A stretch of DNA of 23,464 nucleotides from JAUJNH01 sp038253125 (GCA_038253125.1 JBBSHM010000038.1:1-23464), one strand, 5' to 3'; counted from the first letter of the stretch, positions 16,267-23,464 are shown. Numbers and translations are program-made. The notes: generated by a model from the sequence alone, not told the origin.

Positions 16267-17255
16267 CGCTGTCCCAGCACCCCGCCTGGTCCGACCCAGG
16301 CCTCCCCGACTGGAGCGGAGCCGCGGCAGCGATGTGCCCCGGCGCAAAAGTCGTGAAGATCCTGCGTCACCTGCCAGGCCGACGCGCCACAGCCCAGATC
16401 ATCACCCCGTCGGGACCAGCGATCCTCAAGGCCTTCGCCAACCCCCGCGCCCGCGGCAACGACCGCCGCCTACGAGTCCTAGCCACCACCAACGCCGCCG
16501 CCATCGTGCCAACACCCCTCGCCGTCGACGCAACCGGCCACATCGGACTCATCGAGTTCCTCCCCGGACAACCCCTGACCGACCTCGCCCCCGCCCAGCT
16601 GCCGGCTGCAGCCGAAGCAGCCGGACGAGCGCTCGCCGCCCTCCACCACTGCGGCGCCATCCTCGACCGGGCATGGGAAATCGACCAGGAGACCACCCAG
16701 CTCCAGAGAACCGCCGGCCCCCGCACGGCCCACGCCATCAACGACCTCCTCCGCGCCGACCCGGCGCCCACCCCCGAACCGCTCCTCCCCGCCCACCGCG
16801 ACTGCCACCCCGCCCAAGCCATCGTCGGGCCGGACGGCCAGGTGCGCTGGGCTGACCTCGACGACGCCGCCATGGCCCCGGCCAGCCTCGACCTCGGCAA
16901 CTTCCTCGGCCACATCACCCGCCAAGAACTCCTCGGCATCTGGCCACCCCAACTAGCGGCCACCGTTCGGAACTCGTTCCTGAACGGCTACGGACCGCCG
17001 CCCCCCGCCGTCCCCGCATGGGAAAGGCTCACCCTCGCCCGGCTCCTCGCCCTCGCCGACACCAGACACGACAACCAAACCGAGATGCAGCAGCTGGCAC
17101 GGCACATCGGCCGGAGCGACACCGACCCCGGCCCCCGCCGCTCCCGCCGCTCCGGACCCCCAGCAGGTAGCGACGTCCACCAGTGCAGAGCACCCCATGA
17201 CACCCCCCGAGACCCATCCGACCGCACCGGGCAGCTCGCCCCAGAAGGCCTGTGA
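16263..17255 (+). CDS. APH-type small-molecule kinase (phosphotransferase)
   Basis: The 330-residue product has the aminoglycoside-phosphotransferase/choline-kinase fold. HRDCHPAQ (178-185) is the Brenner-type catalytic loop with D180, and Gln replaces the usual Asn, as in a subgroup found beside glycosyltransferases. WADLDD (196-201) carries the Mg-binding aspartate, followed by SLDLGNFLGH. It should phosphorylate a small substrate such as a sugar or aminoglycoside-like compound. The GTG start overlaps the previous stop as GTGA. The last 50 residues (from about 280) are Pro/Arg-rich, unlike the kinase fold; the original stop may have been lost. Codons here favour C more strongly than in neighbouring genes. 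Confidence 0.8.
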   Translation: MTLSQHPAWSDPGLPDWSGAAAAMCPGAKVVKILRHLPGRRATAQIITPSGPAILKAFANPRARGNDRRLRVLATTNAAAIVPTPLAVDATGHIGLIEFLPGQPLTDLAPAQLPAAAEAAGRALAALHHCGAILDRAWEIDQETTQLQRTAGPRTAHAINDLLRADPAPTPEPLLPAHRDCHPAQAIVGPDGQVRWADLDDAAMAPASLDLGNFLGHITRQELLGIWPPQLAATVRNSFLNGYGPPPPAVPAWERLTLARLLALADTRHDNQTEMQQLARHIGRSDTDPGPRRSRRSGPPAGSDVHQCRAPHDTPRDPSDRTGQLAPEGL

Positions 17256-17489
17256 CGAAGACCGGTACAGGATCCTGAACAAGTGACGGGGTCCCAACTA
17301 CGACCGAAGAACCGCAGCACCCTTGGCGAGACTTCGGCGCCGACGCTCATCCATCATCCAGGCGAACACGGCACCACGACCACCACCAGCGTCCTCGACC
17401 ACCGGAAGCTTGCCCTTCATCCGACGCCGTCGCGACCACTACACCAGTACCGTCGGCCGGGAGCTGCCCACGTATGCTCCCGCCCGCCC

Positions 17490-17685
17490 GTGACTGACAG
17501 CTCCGCCACCGACCTCCCATCTCGCCCGTCCGAGTCCTGATCGCCGACGACCCGTCGGAGTTCCTCCAGGGCCTCGGGGCGGGCTCAGCATCGGCGGGCG
17601 CATCGAGGTGGTCCCGTGGCCCACAACGGCGAGGGAGGCCATCGGCCGCGCCGTCGAGCTCGTCCCCGACGTCGTCCTCCTCCTC
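17490..17685 (+). pseudogene. Truncated response-regulator receiver domain
   Basis: A GTG-started frame (VTDSSATDLP) continues after a one-base shift as SPVRVLIADDPSEFLQGLGA, the first strand and acidic DD pocket of a receiver domain. After another shift near 17580 it reads IGGRIEVVPWPTTAREAIGR and AVELVPDVVLL, the next helices and strand of the same domain. The phosphorylated Asp after VVLL is absent: the reading goes to LLGC and similarity ends. No DNA-binding domain follows. This is a broken remnant of a NarL/LuxR-type regulator. Confidence 0.6.
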
Positions 17686-18067
17686 GGGTGCTCGGTCGTG
17701 GCGGGGTGCGTTGTGCGCTGGGGTTGGCGGACGGAGCCTTGGTTCGGGTTCGGGAGTGGGTTTGGCCCGCTTCCACTCCGACCGGGGATGCCAGCCCAGG
17801 TTCACCAGTGGTGTGGGCGCTCTGCGGTCAGGACGTCCCGCAGCAGGTGGTCATCGATGACGACGGCGGCCCCTCACGTCGTCGCCAGGTCAGGGTCGTC
17901 AGGCTCTCCACGTAGCTGCGAGCTTGATGTCCGCTGGTCGCAGAACCCGATCCATCCCGCGCTCATCCCGCGGTCGCGTGAGTTCGCAGGCGTCCGCTCT
18001 TGTCCGGGCAAGCCTGTGACCTGCGACGATGCACTTTGACGGACGTGCACGAATGCCCTGGATCCTG
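17686..18067. other. Right end of island without a recognised gene
   Basis: This stretch lies between the response-regulator remnant and attR. It holds the right-hand tandem arm repeats at 17951-17972. Open frames on either strand look non-coding. Confidence 0.45.
17951..17972 (+). repeat. Tandem 11-bp repeats, candidate integrase arm sites (right)
   Basis: TCCATCCCGCG is followed directly by CTCATCCCGCG, the same 11-bp unit with one mismatch and the same orientation as the pair near attL. The pair ends 95 bp before the attR core, a spacing similar to the left side. Confidence 0.62.
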
Positions 18068-18109
18068 TTCCCAAGCTGAGAACGCGGGTTCGATTCCCGT
18101 CACCCGCTC
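18068..18109 (+). repeat. attR: 42-bp copy of the tRNA-Gly 3' half
   Basis: Exact copy of 5475-5516, starting in the anticodon loop and ending one base past the discriminator. The sequence to its left cannot complete a tRNA, so this is an attachment-site copy and not a second tRNA gene. Confidence 0.93.
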
Positions 18110-18167
18110 CCTCCCAAGCCGAGATCAGCCTGCTGGGCGCGGGGGCCAGTCGGCTCGGCGCCTCGGC

Positions 18168-18548
18168 TCAGGTGGAGCGGGCGGCGAGGAAGGAGAAGAC
18201 GGCCGAGCCGCCGGCGAACGGCAGGTTACGGATGGCGGCCGGGCGCAGCGCCGGGTCGACCGCCGCACCCAGGGCGACGGCGGCGACGTCTCCGATGTCG
18301 ACGAGCCCGGCGACCTGAACGGCCCTCCGGTGGGACTCGGCGTCGGTCGCGGTGGACACTAGCACCAGGGCGACGGCCAGATCGCGCACGCCGACCATCC
18401 GGGCCAGCACGCGCATGCCGGCCGACCGCTCGGGGAAGCCGAGGAGCCGCACCACGACCCCGGGGGCGGCCAGGCAAGCGACGCCGAGAGCGACCCGTCC
18501 GGCCACCATCAGCTGCGAGCGGGTCGACAGGTGCGGCACGCCAGGCAT
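18168..18548 (-). CDS. Small membrane protein, DUF4267-like
   Basis: The 126-residue product has about four hydrophobic segments. GRVALGVACLAAPGVVVRLL is followed by RVLARMVGVRDLAVALVLV, then a pair of Ala-rich segments ending near FLAARST. The order G-R-x-A-L-G ... A-R-x-x-G-x-R-D-L-A is typical of small actinobacterial membrane proteins annotated as DUF4267-like; no function is known. The ATG at 18548 has a weak AGG just before it, and an ATG at 18509 is also possible. It is the first gene on the chromosome side of attR. Confidence 0.65.
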   Translation of the reverse strand: MPGVPHLSTRSQLMVAGRVALGVACLAAPGVVVRLLGFPERSAGMRVLARMVGVRDLAVALVLVSTATDAESHRRAVQVAGLVDIGDVAAVALGAAVDPALRPAAIRNLPFAGGSAVFSFLAARST

Positions 18549-18678
18549 CCTCGCATCACCGGCGATGGCGCGGCTCAGGGCGTAGGAGGAGGCTCCACCC
18601 CCAGCACCTCGCCGTCACCAAACGCGTCGTGCCCGTACCCGAAGATCAGGCGGACAAGCAGGCTGCCGCTAGTCTCAG

Positions 18679-19170
18679 CTAGGGCGTGGCGCTGCCGTCG
18701 AGCGGGCGGTGGGGACATCCCGGGATGTGGCTGCTCCGCTCGTAGCAGGTGAGCCCGTCGTCGACGACCTTCGCCACGGCGGGAGCGACAGGGCCAGCAG
18801 TCGCCACACGGGCGCCACCGCCGGTTGCCACGCCCACGCCCGCCAGGGCGGCGTGGAGGGCCTCGAAGGTGCGGCGCGGACCCGGCAGCGTGCGCAGCTG
18901 CTCGAAGACCGTGCGAAGCCGGGCCGCGTCGGCCACCGCCAACTCACGGCGGGCCCGGGCGGCGATGCGCGACGACCAGACGAGCTGGCCCAGGATCACC
19001 AGCAGGTTGACCCCGCCGACGATGGAACCCGCCGGCTGGGGGAGGGCCAGCGAACCGAGGATCAGCACCCAGATGCCGATGCGCAGCCCCCGTGTCTCGG
19101 CCCGCGCCACCCAGCGGGCGGTCATGAGAGCCTGGGCCCGGATCGCCTGGTCGGGGGTGAACTGTTGCAC
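18679..19170 (-). CDS. Hypothetical membrane protein (163 aa)
   Basis: I do not recognise this family. The GTG start has a strong GAGGAGG seven nt upstream. A soluble N-terminus is followed by two hydrophobic segments at about residues 30-70 (IGIWVLILGSLALPQPAGSI and VNLLVILGQLVW), then an Arg/Ala-rich helix. The C-terminal half is Ala/Gly-rich and contains two Cys in a short tail. Confidence 0.6.
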   Translation of the reverse strand: MQQFTPDQAIRAQALMTARWVARAETRGLRIGIWVLILGSLALPQPAGSIVGGVNLLVILGQLVWSSRIAARARRELAVADAARLRTVFEQLRTLPGPRRTFEALHAALAGVGVATGGGARVATAGPVAPAVAKVVDDGLTCYERSSHIPGCPHRPLDGSATP

Positions 19171-19349
19171 GGGAACCTCCTCGGAACCCGGACGAGCGAT
19201 CTGCTGGTCGGGTCCGTCGCTCTGCTGTGGTTACAACAACCGGCGACCCTCAGAACGTTCCCGATGGCGCCCGCCTCCAACCGGGGGCGGCCACGGCCAG
19301 ACTGCCGTGGCCGGCGGCGACGCGTCCGCTGCCCATAGGGTTGTGGTCG

Positions 19350-20153
19350 ATGGCGCGGCGATGGCCCTGGTCGTCAGGCGGCCGATCCGGCGAGCGGGTG
19401 CGGGGCGAGCCGGGCTCGGCCAACGGAGCCTCCTCGTTCCACCTCAGCTGGATCCTCGACACCGACGAGCCGCTGGTCGAGGTGTCGGCGGTGCTCGAGG
19501 TGATCGTGCCGCCGGCGGCCGACCGGCTGTACTTCTGGGCCCTCCAGGCATCCTTCGCAGACGGCTCCACCGATCACGGTTCCGCCCACCTCGGTCTGCA
19601 GCGGAACCGGAACCACCCCGGCCGTGCCGCCGTCAACTGGGGAGGGTACGCACCCGGCGGACAGGTGCTAGCCGGTTCGGTCTCCGGCCTGCCCAGCACC
19701 CCGAACGACCCGAACACCCGCGACTACCCCTGGCAGCCGGACCGCCGCTACCGGCTGCGCATCTCGCCCGCCGCTGGCGCGGGCTGGCAGGGCGAGGTCA
19801 CCGACCTCACGTCGGGACAGGCCACGGTGGTACGGGTCCTCCGCGCCGGCGGCGACCGGCTGGCGGCGCCGGTGGTGTGGTCGGAGGTCTTCGCCCGGTG
19901 CGACCACGCCTCGGTCACGGTGCGCTGGAGCGAGCTCGAGGCGGTGCTCAGATCAGGGCGGCGGGTGGCGCCCACCGGGCTGTCGGTCAGCTACGAGCCG
20001 AGCCGGGCGGGAGGCTGCGACAACACCAACGTGGCCATCGACGCCCTCGGGATCCTGCAGGTGACCAACACCAGGCGGACCATCCCGCCAGGAGCGAGGC
20101 TCGACCTCCGTACCGGGGGTGACGATCAGCCCGGTTCGGGTACCGAGAGGTAA
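19350..20153 (+). CDS. Hypothetical protein (267 aa), possible beta-sandwich domain
   Basis: I do not recognise the family with certainty. Features include SSFHLSWILDTDEPLVEVSA, a run LYFWALQASF-x-DGS, GSAHLGLQRN, NWGGYAPGG and DYPWQPDRRYRLRI. The alternating hydrophobic strands and the GLQ/WGGY elements recall DUF3472-like carbohydrate-associated sandwiches, but that link is weak. There is no clear signal peptide. I prefer the ATG at 19350 because the upstream extension (from 19227) is Pro/Arg-rich. Cys residues near the end could pair. Confidence 0.6.
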   Translation: MARRWPWSSGGRSGERVRGEPGSANGASSFHLSWILDTDEPLVEVSAVLEVIVPPAADRLYFWALQASFADGSTDHGSAHLGLQRNRNHPGRAAVNWGGYAPGGQVLAGSVSGLPSTPNDPNTRDYPWQPDRRYRLRISPAAGAGWQGEVTDLTSGQATVVRVLRAGGDRLAAPVVWSEVFARCDHASVTVRWSELEAVLRSGRRVAPTGLSVSYEPSRAGGCDNTNVAIDALGILQVTNTRRTIPPGARLDLRTGGDDQPGSGTER

Positions 20154-20202
20154 CGGCCCGAGCTCCGCCGGCGCCGTAGCGATGCTCGCATCGGGAGGCA
20201 GG

Positions 20203-20793
20203 ATGGACGCTCATCGGATCAGGAACCTGTTGCCGGCGCTCTCCGCGGCGGCGATCATCGGAGCCCTCCTGACACGCAACGGCACCGCTCTCGTCGCTGT
20301 AGTGGTCATCGGAGCCATCGTCGTCGGGGCCGGCTACGCAGCACTTTCGGGTGGGGTCAACCCGAACCCCGAGCGCGCCGCTCGGCGGGATTTCGATCAG
20401 GGGAAGAGGCGACCGGCCACCTCGGCCCACAGCTCCCGGAACGCCTGTGCGGCCGGTGTCTTCGGAGCAAAGGCGGTGATCGGCGCCCGTTCAGGACCCA
20501 TCCGCTCGATGGCCGCCGCGTTCGGTATCACCGTGTCGAGGAAGGCCGGGAACTGGCCGGCCAGCGAGTCCGCCAGGTCGCGGTGCATCCGCTTGCGCCG
20601 GTCGACCATCGAGAAGAAGGGCAGTACCGCCGGGGGATCCCGCTGGTCACGGAGGAACCGGTCGAGCTGGCTCAGCGTGCGAGACGACAGAGTGGTGGGG
20701 ATCACCGGCACCAGCAGGGCGTCGGCGGCGCCGAAGACGCTCTCGCTGGCCAGGGAGATGCTGGGCGGGCAGTCGAGGATCGCCACCTCGTAG
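20203..20793 (+). CDS. Possible small membrane protein, antisense overlap with ParA
   Basis: An ATG at 20203 follows GGGAGGCAGG. The first 66 residues look real: MDAHRIRNLL and two hydrophobic segments (LLPALSAAAIIGALL and ALVAVVVIGAIVVGAGYAAL). After about 20400 the open frame runs antisense to the end of the ParA gene and becomes Arg/Ser-rich, which looks like shadow sequence. The true gene may be short with its stop lost through a frameshift. Confidence 0.35.
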   Translation: MDAHRIRNLLPALSAAAIIGALLTRNGTALVAVVVIGAIVVGAGYAALSGGVNPNPERAARRDFDQGKRRPATSAHSSRNACAAGVFGAKAVIGARSGPIRSMAAAFGITVSRKAGNWPASESARSRCIRLRRSTIEKKGSTAGGSRWSRRNRSSWLSVRDDRVVGITGTSRASAAPKTLSLAREMLGGQSRIATS

Positions 20794-21140
20794 CGGTCGG
20801 CGACGGCGGCCAGGAGCGAGGCCAGCCGCTCGGTCGGGCGCTTCGTGCCGTCGAGGTGCAGATCGAGGTGGCGCAGCGAGAAGTCGGCGGGAACCAGGTG
20901 GACGCCAGCAACGTCAGTGGCCCGGATGTGACCGGCGAGATCGCTCTTGCCGCGCACGAGGCGCTGCGTGCCACCCTTGACCCTGGGCTTGATGCGGAAG
21001 AAGTAGGTGGCCGCCCCCTGCGGGTCGAGGTCCCAGACCAGGACTCGCGCCCCGGTGCGAGCCGCCTCACACGCCAGGTTGACGGCCGAGGTGGTCTTGC
21101 CCACACCGCCCTTGATGCTGTATGTGGCCAGGGTCTTCAC
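20397..21140 (-). CDS. ParA-family partitioning ATPase
   Basis: The 247-residue product is a ParA/MinD-type ATPase. It has a deviant Walker A KGGVGKTT (residues 10-17), the switch I DLDPQGAAT and the Walker B strand AILDCPPS. These ATPases form gradients on the nucleoid or membrane and position DNA or other cargo. No ParB or centromere-like repeats are nearby. Instead its GTG start overlaps the stop of a CYTH-CHAD gene. That pairing suggests the cargo is a polyphosphate granule, as described for a ParA encoded with polyphosphate genes in Pseudomonas. The function is inferred from context. Confidence 0.88.
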   Translation of the reverse strand: MKTLATYSIKGGVGKTTSAVNLACEAARTGARVLVWDLDPQGAATYFFRIKPRVKGGTQRLVRGKSDLAGHIRATDVAGVHLVPADFSLRHLDLHLDGTKRPTERLASLLAAVADRYEVAILDCPPSISLASESVFGAADALLVPVIPTTLSSRTLSQLDRFLRDQRDPPAVLPFFSMVDRRKRMHRDLADSLAGQFPAFLDTVIPNAAAIERMGPERAPITAFAPKTPAAQAFRELWAEVAGRLFP

Positions 21141-22732
21141 CTGCCGCCGGCCGATCCGTCACCTGGTGACGAGAGGCCGGCCGATGAGAGGCCGGCCGAT
21201 GAGAGGAGGTCGGCGAAGGCCCGCCGGGTGCGCTTGGTGTCGTAGGCGGCGAAGCGCTCGGAGAACTCGTCCCGCGCCGCCTGGCGACGCCGGTCAAGCT
21301 GCTCGCTGAGCTGACCCATGGCCAGCATGGTGTCGGCGGTGGTCTCGGGCCGGCGGTAGAGATCCTTGGACATCTCACGCAGGCGGGAGGCGTGCACCTC
21401 TGTGTCCTGGTGCTCGCCGAGGTTGTCCTGAAGGGCCTTCAGATGTTGGACGAAGGCTTTGCGGGGACCGCCGGCCAGCAGGCTGGCGAAGCACTCCAGC
21501 AGGTAGCGGAGCTTCTTGGCGTCCTTCCGGAGCTCATGGAGGTCCTCGGCCGGCGAACGGGGCCCGATGCCCCGGCCTCGGGCCAGCACCTGATCCTGGG
21601 CTGCCACCATCCTCTCGACCACCACCTCGCCAAGGGGGCGGCCGGCGTCCCTGGGCATGGTGCCCGTGCCGGTGCCGTCGCCCCCGGCCCTGAGCCAGCT
21701 GCACCAGGCGGTCCTCAGGTCCCGGCACGGCTCGGAGTGCAGGGCCCGGGCCAGCCGCTCGTGCTCGTCCTGGCGCAGGGACACGATGTGGGAGCGGAGG
21801 GGAGCCAGCAGAGCTGCGGCGTTGGAGCCGAGCGGTGCGACGTAGCGGTCCCACTCGGTGACATAGACGTCGAGGTCCCGGGCCGGCCCGGTCTGCTCGC
21901 CCAGCCAGGCGAAGCCGTGGCGGAAGCGGTCACGGTCACCGCTCGCCACCACGTGCCGACCCTGGGCCAGCACCGACCGGGTGCGTCGCACCGCAACCCG
22001 CAGGTCGTGCAGGAACTCGGGGTCCACGTCGTTCACGGTCCCCTCCCAGTTGGCGTCGAAGATGTCGGCCAGCCGCACGAGCACCCGACGGAAGCCGTCA
22101 CGGGCCGGCTCGTCAGCCTCGAGGGGCACCGTCGGCGACCCTTCGTAGCCGCGCAGGTCGACGCCTGCACCTTCGGCGACCAGGTCGAGGAGGGTGGATC
22201 CGTGGGAGGTGAGACCGAGCGAGGCAAGCAGCGCCCGAGCCTGGTCGGCGTCCTTGGCGTAGCCCTGCAGCGCTTCTACCTCGACTCCCCAGCCGAGCGA
22301 GGCCGGCTGGGATCCGCCGAGCAACACCCGATCCTGGACGGCGACGGCGACCCTGATCTTGCCGGCGCCGTCGCGTCGGACGGCTACCGTTCGCCGGGCC
22401 GTCACCGTCATGAGGGGGATGAGGGCGCGGACGCCGATGACGGGTGCCAGGCGGGCCCGGAACGGGCTGCGGTCGGGGTCGGCATCGACGGGTGAAACCG
22501 CGGTGACCGCTAGCTGGTCGGCAGGCGAGCGGCGCTCGGAGAGCAGCAGCTCGCCGCTGTCCTCCTCTCGCAGCTCGAGCCGCAGGCCGGCGGCCGAGAG
22601 GCGGCCGTCGAAGGTGTCGAGCACGGTGCGCCGCACGTTCACCGCTGGGCCGATGCAGAAGCCGGCGTCGGCTAGACGAGCCGACACCTCGTCGCCGCTC
22701 ATCTCCGGGTGGGTGAACGAATCCGAGCTCAT
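21137..22732 (-). CDS. CYTH-CHAD domain protein
   Basis: The product (531 residues from this ATG) has a divergent CYTH-like N-terminal part (RRTVLDTFDGRLSAAGLRLE) and a C-terminal CHAD domain. CHAD motifs are clear: HDLRVAVRRTRS, ARDLDVYVTEWDRY, LHELRKDAKKLRYLLECF and LQDNLGEHQDTEVHASRLRE. CHAD is an all-helical, basic, polyphosphate-binding domain that targets proteins to polyphosphate granules. The CYTH part lacks an obvious intact ExExK signature, so triphosphate hydrolysis is uncertain. A longer frame to 22933 exists, but its extra residues are low-complexity. It is coupled by GTGA to the ParA gene. Confidence 0.88.
   Translation of the reverse strand: MSSDSFTHPEMSGDEVSARLADAGFCIGPAVNVRRTVLDTFDGRLSAAGLRLELREEDSGELLLSERRSPADQLAVTAVSPVDADPDRSPFRARLAPVIGVRALIPLMTVTARRTVAVRRDGAGKIRVAVAVQDRVLLGGSQPASLGWGVEVEALQGYAKDADQARALLASLGLTSHGSTLLDLVAEGAGVDLRGYEGSPTVPLEADEPARDGFRRVLVRLADIFDANWEGTVNDVDPEFLHDLRVAVRRTRSVLAQGRHVVASGDRDRFRHGFAWLGEQTGPARDLDVYVTEWDRYVAPLGSNAAALLAPLRSHIVSLRQDEHERLARALHSEPCRDLRTAWCSWLRAGGDGTGTGTMPRDAGRPLGEVVVERMVAAQDQVLARGRGIGPRSPAEDLHELRKDAKKLRYLLECFASLLAGGPRKAFVQHLKALQDNLGEHQDTEVHASRLREMSKDLYRRPETTADTMLAMGQLSEQLDRRRQAARDEFSERFAAYDTKRTRRAFADLLSSAGLSSAGLSSPGDGSAGGR
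21168..21206 (+). repeat. 15-bp tandem repeat in the CHAD gene 3' end
   Basis: The unit GA(C/T)GAGAGGCCGGCC occurs about 2.6 times in direct succession. On the coding strand it gives SSAGL-SSAGL-SSPG at the C-terminus of the CHAD protein, so it is probably a slippage-prone tail. Confidence 0.75.
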
Positions 22733-22941
22733 GCTCGGCGAACCGGTGCCCGAATGGCTCCGCCAGCCGACGCCTCGTGCCTCATCTTCCTCAACCGCCA
22801 GACTAGTCGAGGCATTCGGCCGTCGGGCCAGGCCCTGTGTCCGGAGGGCGGTCACTCCCCGGCCCGCCCGTGACGCGCCTTCGATACTCTCGGCTCGTGC
22901 AGACCGAACAGCGGCACCACAGCTCAGGGGCAACCACGCCG

Positions 22942-23223
22942 ATGACCAACGTCGGGGAAGCGGGAGCGCCCGACCCGGGGCCGCCCTTCGCGGCCCGAGG
23001 GATGAGGGTCCACGCTGGGATCGAGGACAGCAGCGGCGCTGGTTACGACGTCGGCTACCGGACGATCGTCGAGCACGTTGAGAGCGGCCGGCGGGCCGAG
23101 GCCCTCACCTACCTCGACGGCTCGCTCTCCGACGAGGACCGGCGTCGGCGCCTGCTCCGCAACCTGGTGACCCTGGCCGGTCAGCTCGATCCGGAAGGCC
23201 CCTGGTCGGCTCTTTCCATCTGA
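22942..23223 (+). CDS. Hypothetical protein (93 aa)
   Basis: I do not recognise this family. The ATG at 22942 follows a weak CAGGGG. The product reads MTNVGEAGAPDPGPPFAARG, then a YDVGYRTIVEHVESGRRAEA helix and an Arg-rich helix ending in PWSALSI. It is soluble and charged. It is divergent from the CYTH-CHAD gene. Start choice is uncertain because the frame is open to 22837. Confidence 0.5.
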   Translation: MTNVGEAGAPDPGPPFAARGMRVHAGIEDSSGAGYDVGYRTIVEHVESGRRAEALTYLDGSLSDEDRRRRLLRNLVTLAGQLDPEGPWSALSI

Positions 23224-23271
23224 GGCAAAATTGCAAATCCCGGTTTGCGGGCCCGCCGCCAGAAGGCCGGC

Positions 23272-23295
23272 CCGTGAGCAACCGCAAGCTCACGG
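23272..23295. terminator. Hairpin between convergent genes
   Basis: CCGTGAGC and GCTCACGG form a perfect 8-bp stem with an 8-nt loop. It sits between a plus-strand stop (23223) and a minus-strand stop (23340), so it can end transcription from both sides. A smaller GCAAA/TTTGC hairpin lies at 23233-23248. Confidence 0.55.
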
Positions 23296-23339
23296 CCATC
23301 GACGTGGCGAACGCCCGGGCTAGCCGCAATACGGTGTAG

Positions 23340-23464
23340 TTAGGACACCTTGACGGCGATGTGGAGGTCGAGGTCATCGATGGCGTGGGTTTCGGGCGTG
23401 TAGTTGTCGGCCGTGTGCCAGGGGTGGTTGGTGATGACGGCGTCCTCGAGCTGATCGATGAACA
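23340..23464 (-). CDS. C-terminal part of an unidentified protein
   Basis: The last 40 residues of a minus-strand gene enter the window. They read FIDQLEDAVITNHPWHTADN and YTPETHAIDDLDLHIAVKVS before a TAA stop. Composition is clearly coding. I cannot assign a family from this piece; the start lies beyond the right edge. Confidence 0.6.
   Translation of the reverse strand, partial: FIDQLEDAVITNHPWHTADNYTPETHAIDDLDLHIAVKVS

Larger units (their letters stand above)
5475..18109. mobile_element. Integrated genomic island at tRNA-Gly, about 12.6 kb
   Basis: The element is bounded by 42-bp direct repeats derived from tRNA-Gly. It holds a tyrosine integrase and an excisionase-like gene close to attL, with matching tandem short repeats near both ends. 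I see no conjugation or replication gene, so it resembles a genomic island or remnant of an integrative element. The integrase is disrupted, so self-excision looks unlikely. Cargo: an ECF sigma factor with a membrane partner, and a glycosyltransferase/ABC exporter/kinase operon. Confidence 0.88.

Noticed and set aside
18068..18109. Second tRNA-Gly gene
   Set aside because: Only the 3' half is present; the bases to the left do not form acceptor, D or anticodon stems.
23274..23340. Tiny plus-strand ORF (GTG, about 21 codons) after the last complete gene
   Set aside because: It lies inside the hairpin region between convergent genes and has no supporting ribosome-binding site.
1..23464. CRISPR arrays, rRNA genes and insertion sequences
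   Set aside because: I found no regularly spaced repeats, rRNA-like sequence or transposase with terminal inverted repeats.

Overview
The window is high-GC DNA with many GTG starts, 4-nt stop/start overlaps (ATGA, GTGA, TTGA) and protein families typical of Actinobacteria: a flotillin/NfeD pair, an ECF sigma factor, a DUF2293 remnant and a CYTH-CHAD protein next to a ParA. I infer a high-GC actinobacterium, possibly of the Acidimicrobiia; nothing here fixes the genus.

Left chromosomal part (1-5515). A minus-strand NfeD-type OB-fold protein and flotillin operon is followed by a divergent MFS transporter. Next is a CLC-family antiporter of the fluoride (EriC-F) type. Its leader carries a clear fluoride riboswitch (crcB motif) on the minus strand, with a downstream hairpin that competes for the riboswitch pseudoknot strand. 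A tRNA-Gly (anticodon CCC) gene closes this part.

Genomic island (about 5475-18109). The last 42 bp of the tRNA-Gly locus recur exactly at 18068-18109, which marks attL and attR of a roughly 12.6-kb integrated element. Tandem 11-bp repeats lie just inside both ends and look like integrase arm-binding sites. The left third is a minus-strand mobility module: excisionase-like HTH protein, tyrosine integrase and small unknown genes. It is decayed: the integrase has a frameshift and an in-frame TGA, the gene after it has two frameshifts, and a DUF2293 gene has two. The right two thirds are intact plus-strand cargo. An ECF sigma factor overlaps a membrane protein that is probably its partner, and a terminator hairpin follows. 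After about 550 bp without a convincing gene comes a tightly overlapping five-gene operon: GT28/MurG-like glycosyltransferase, ABC exporter, two GT4 glycosyltransferases and an APH-type kinase. This looks like a small pathway that builds and exports a glycosylated product. A broken response-regulator fragment lies near the right end.

Right chromosomal part (18110-23464). Two minus-strand membrane proteins and a secreted or cytoplasmic unknown protein are followed by a CYTH-CHAD gene overlapping a ParA ATPase gene, a pair that suggests positioning of polyphosphate granules. A small unknown gene, a convergent terminator region and the 3' end of an unidentified gene finish the window.
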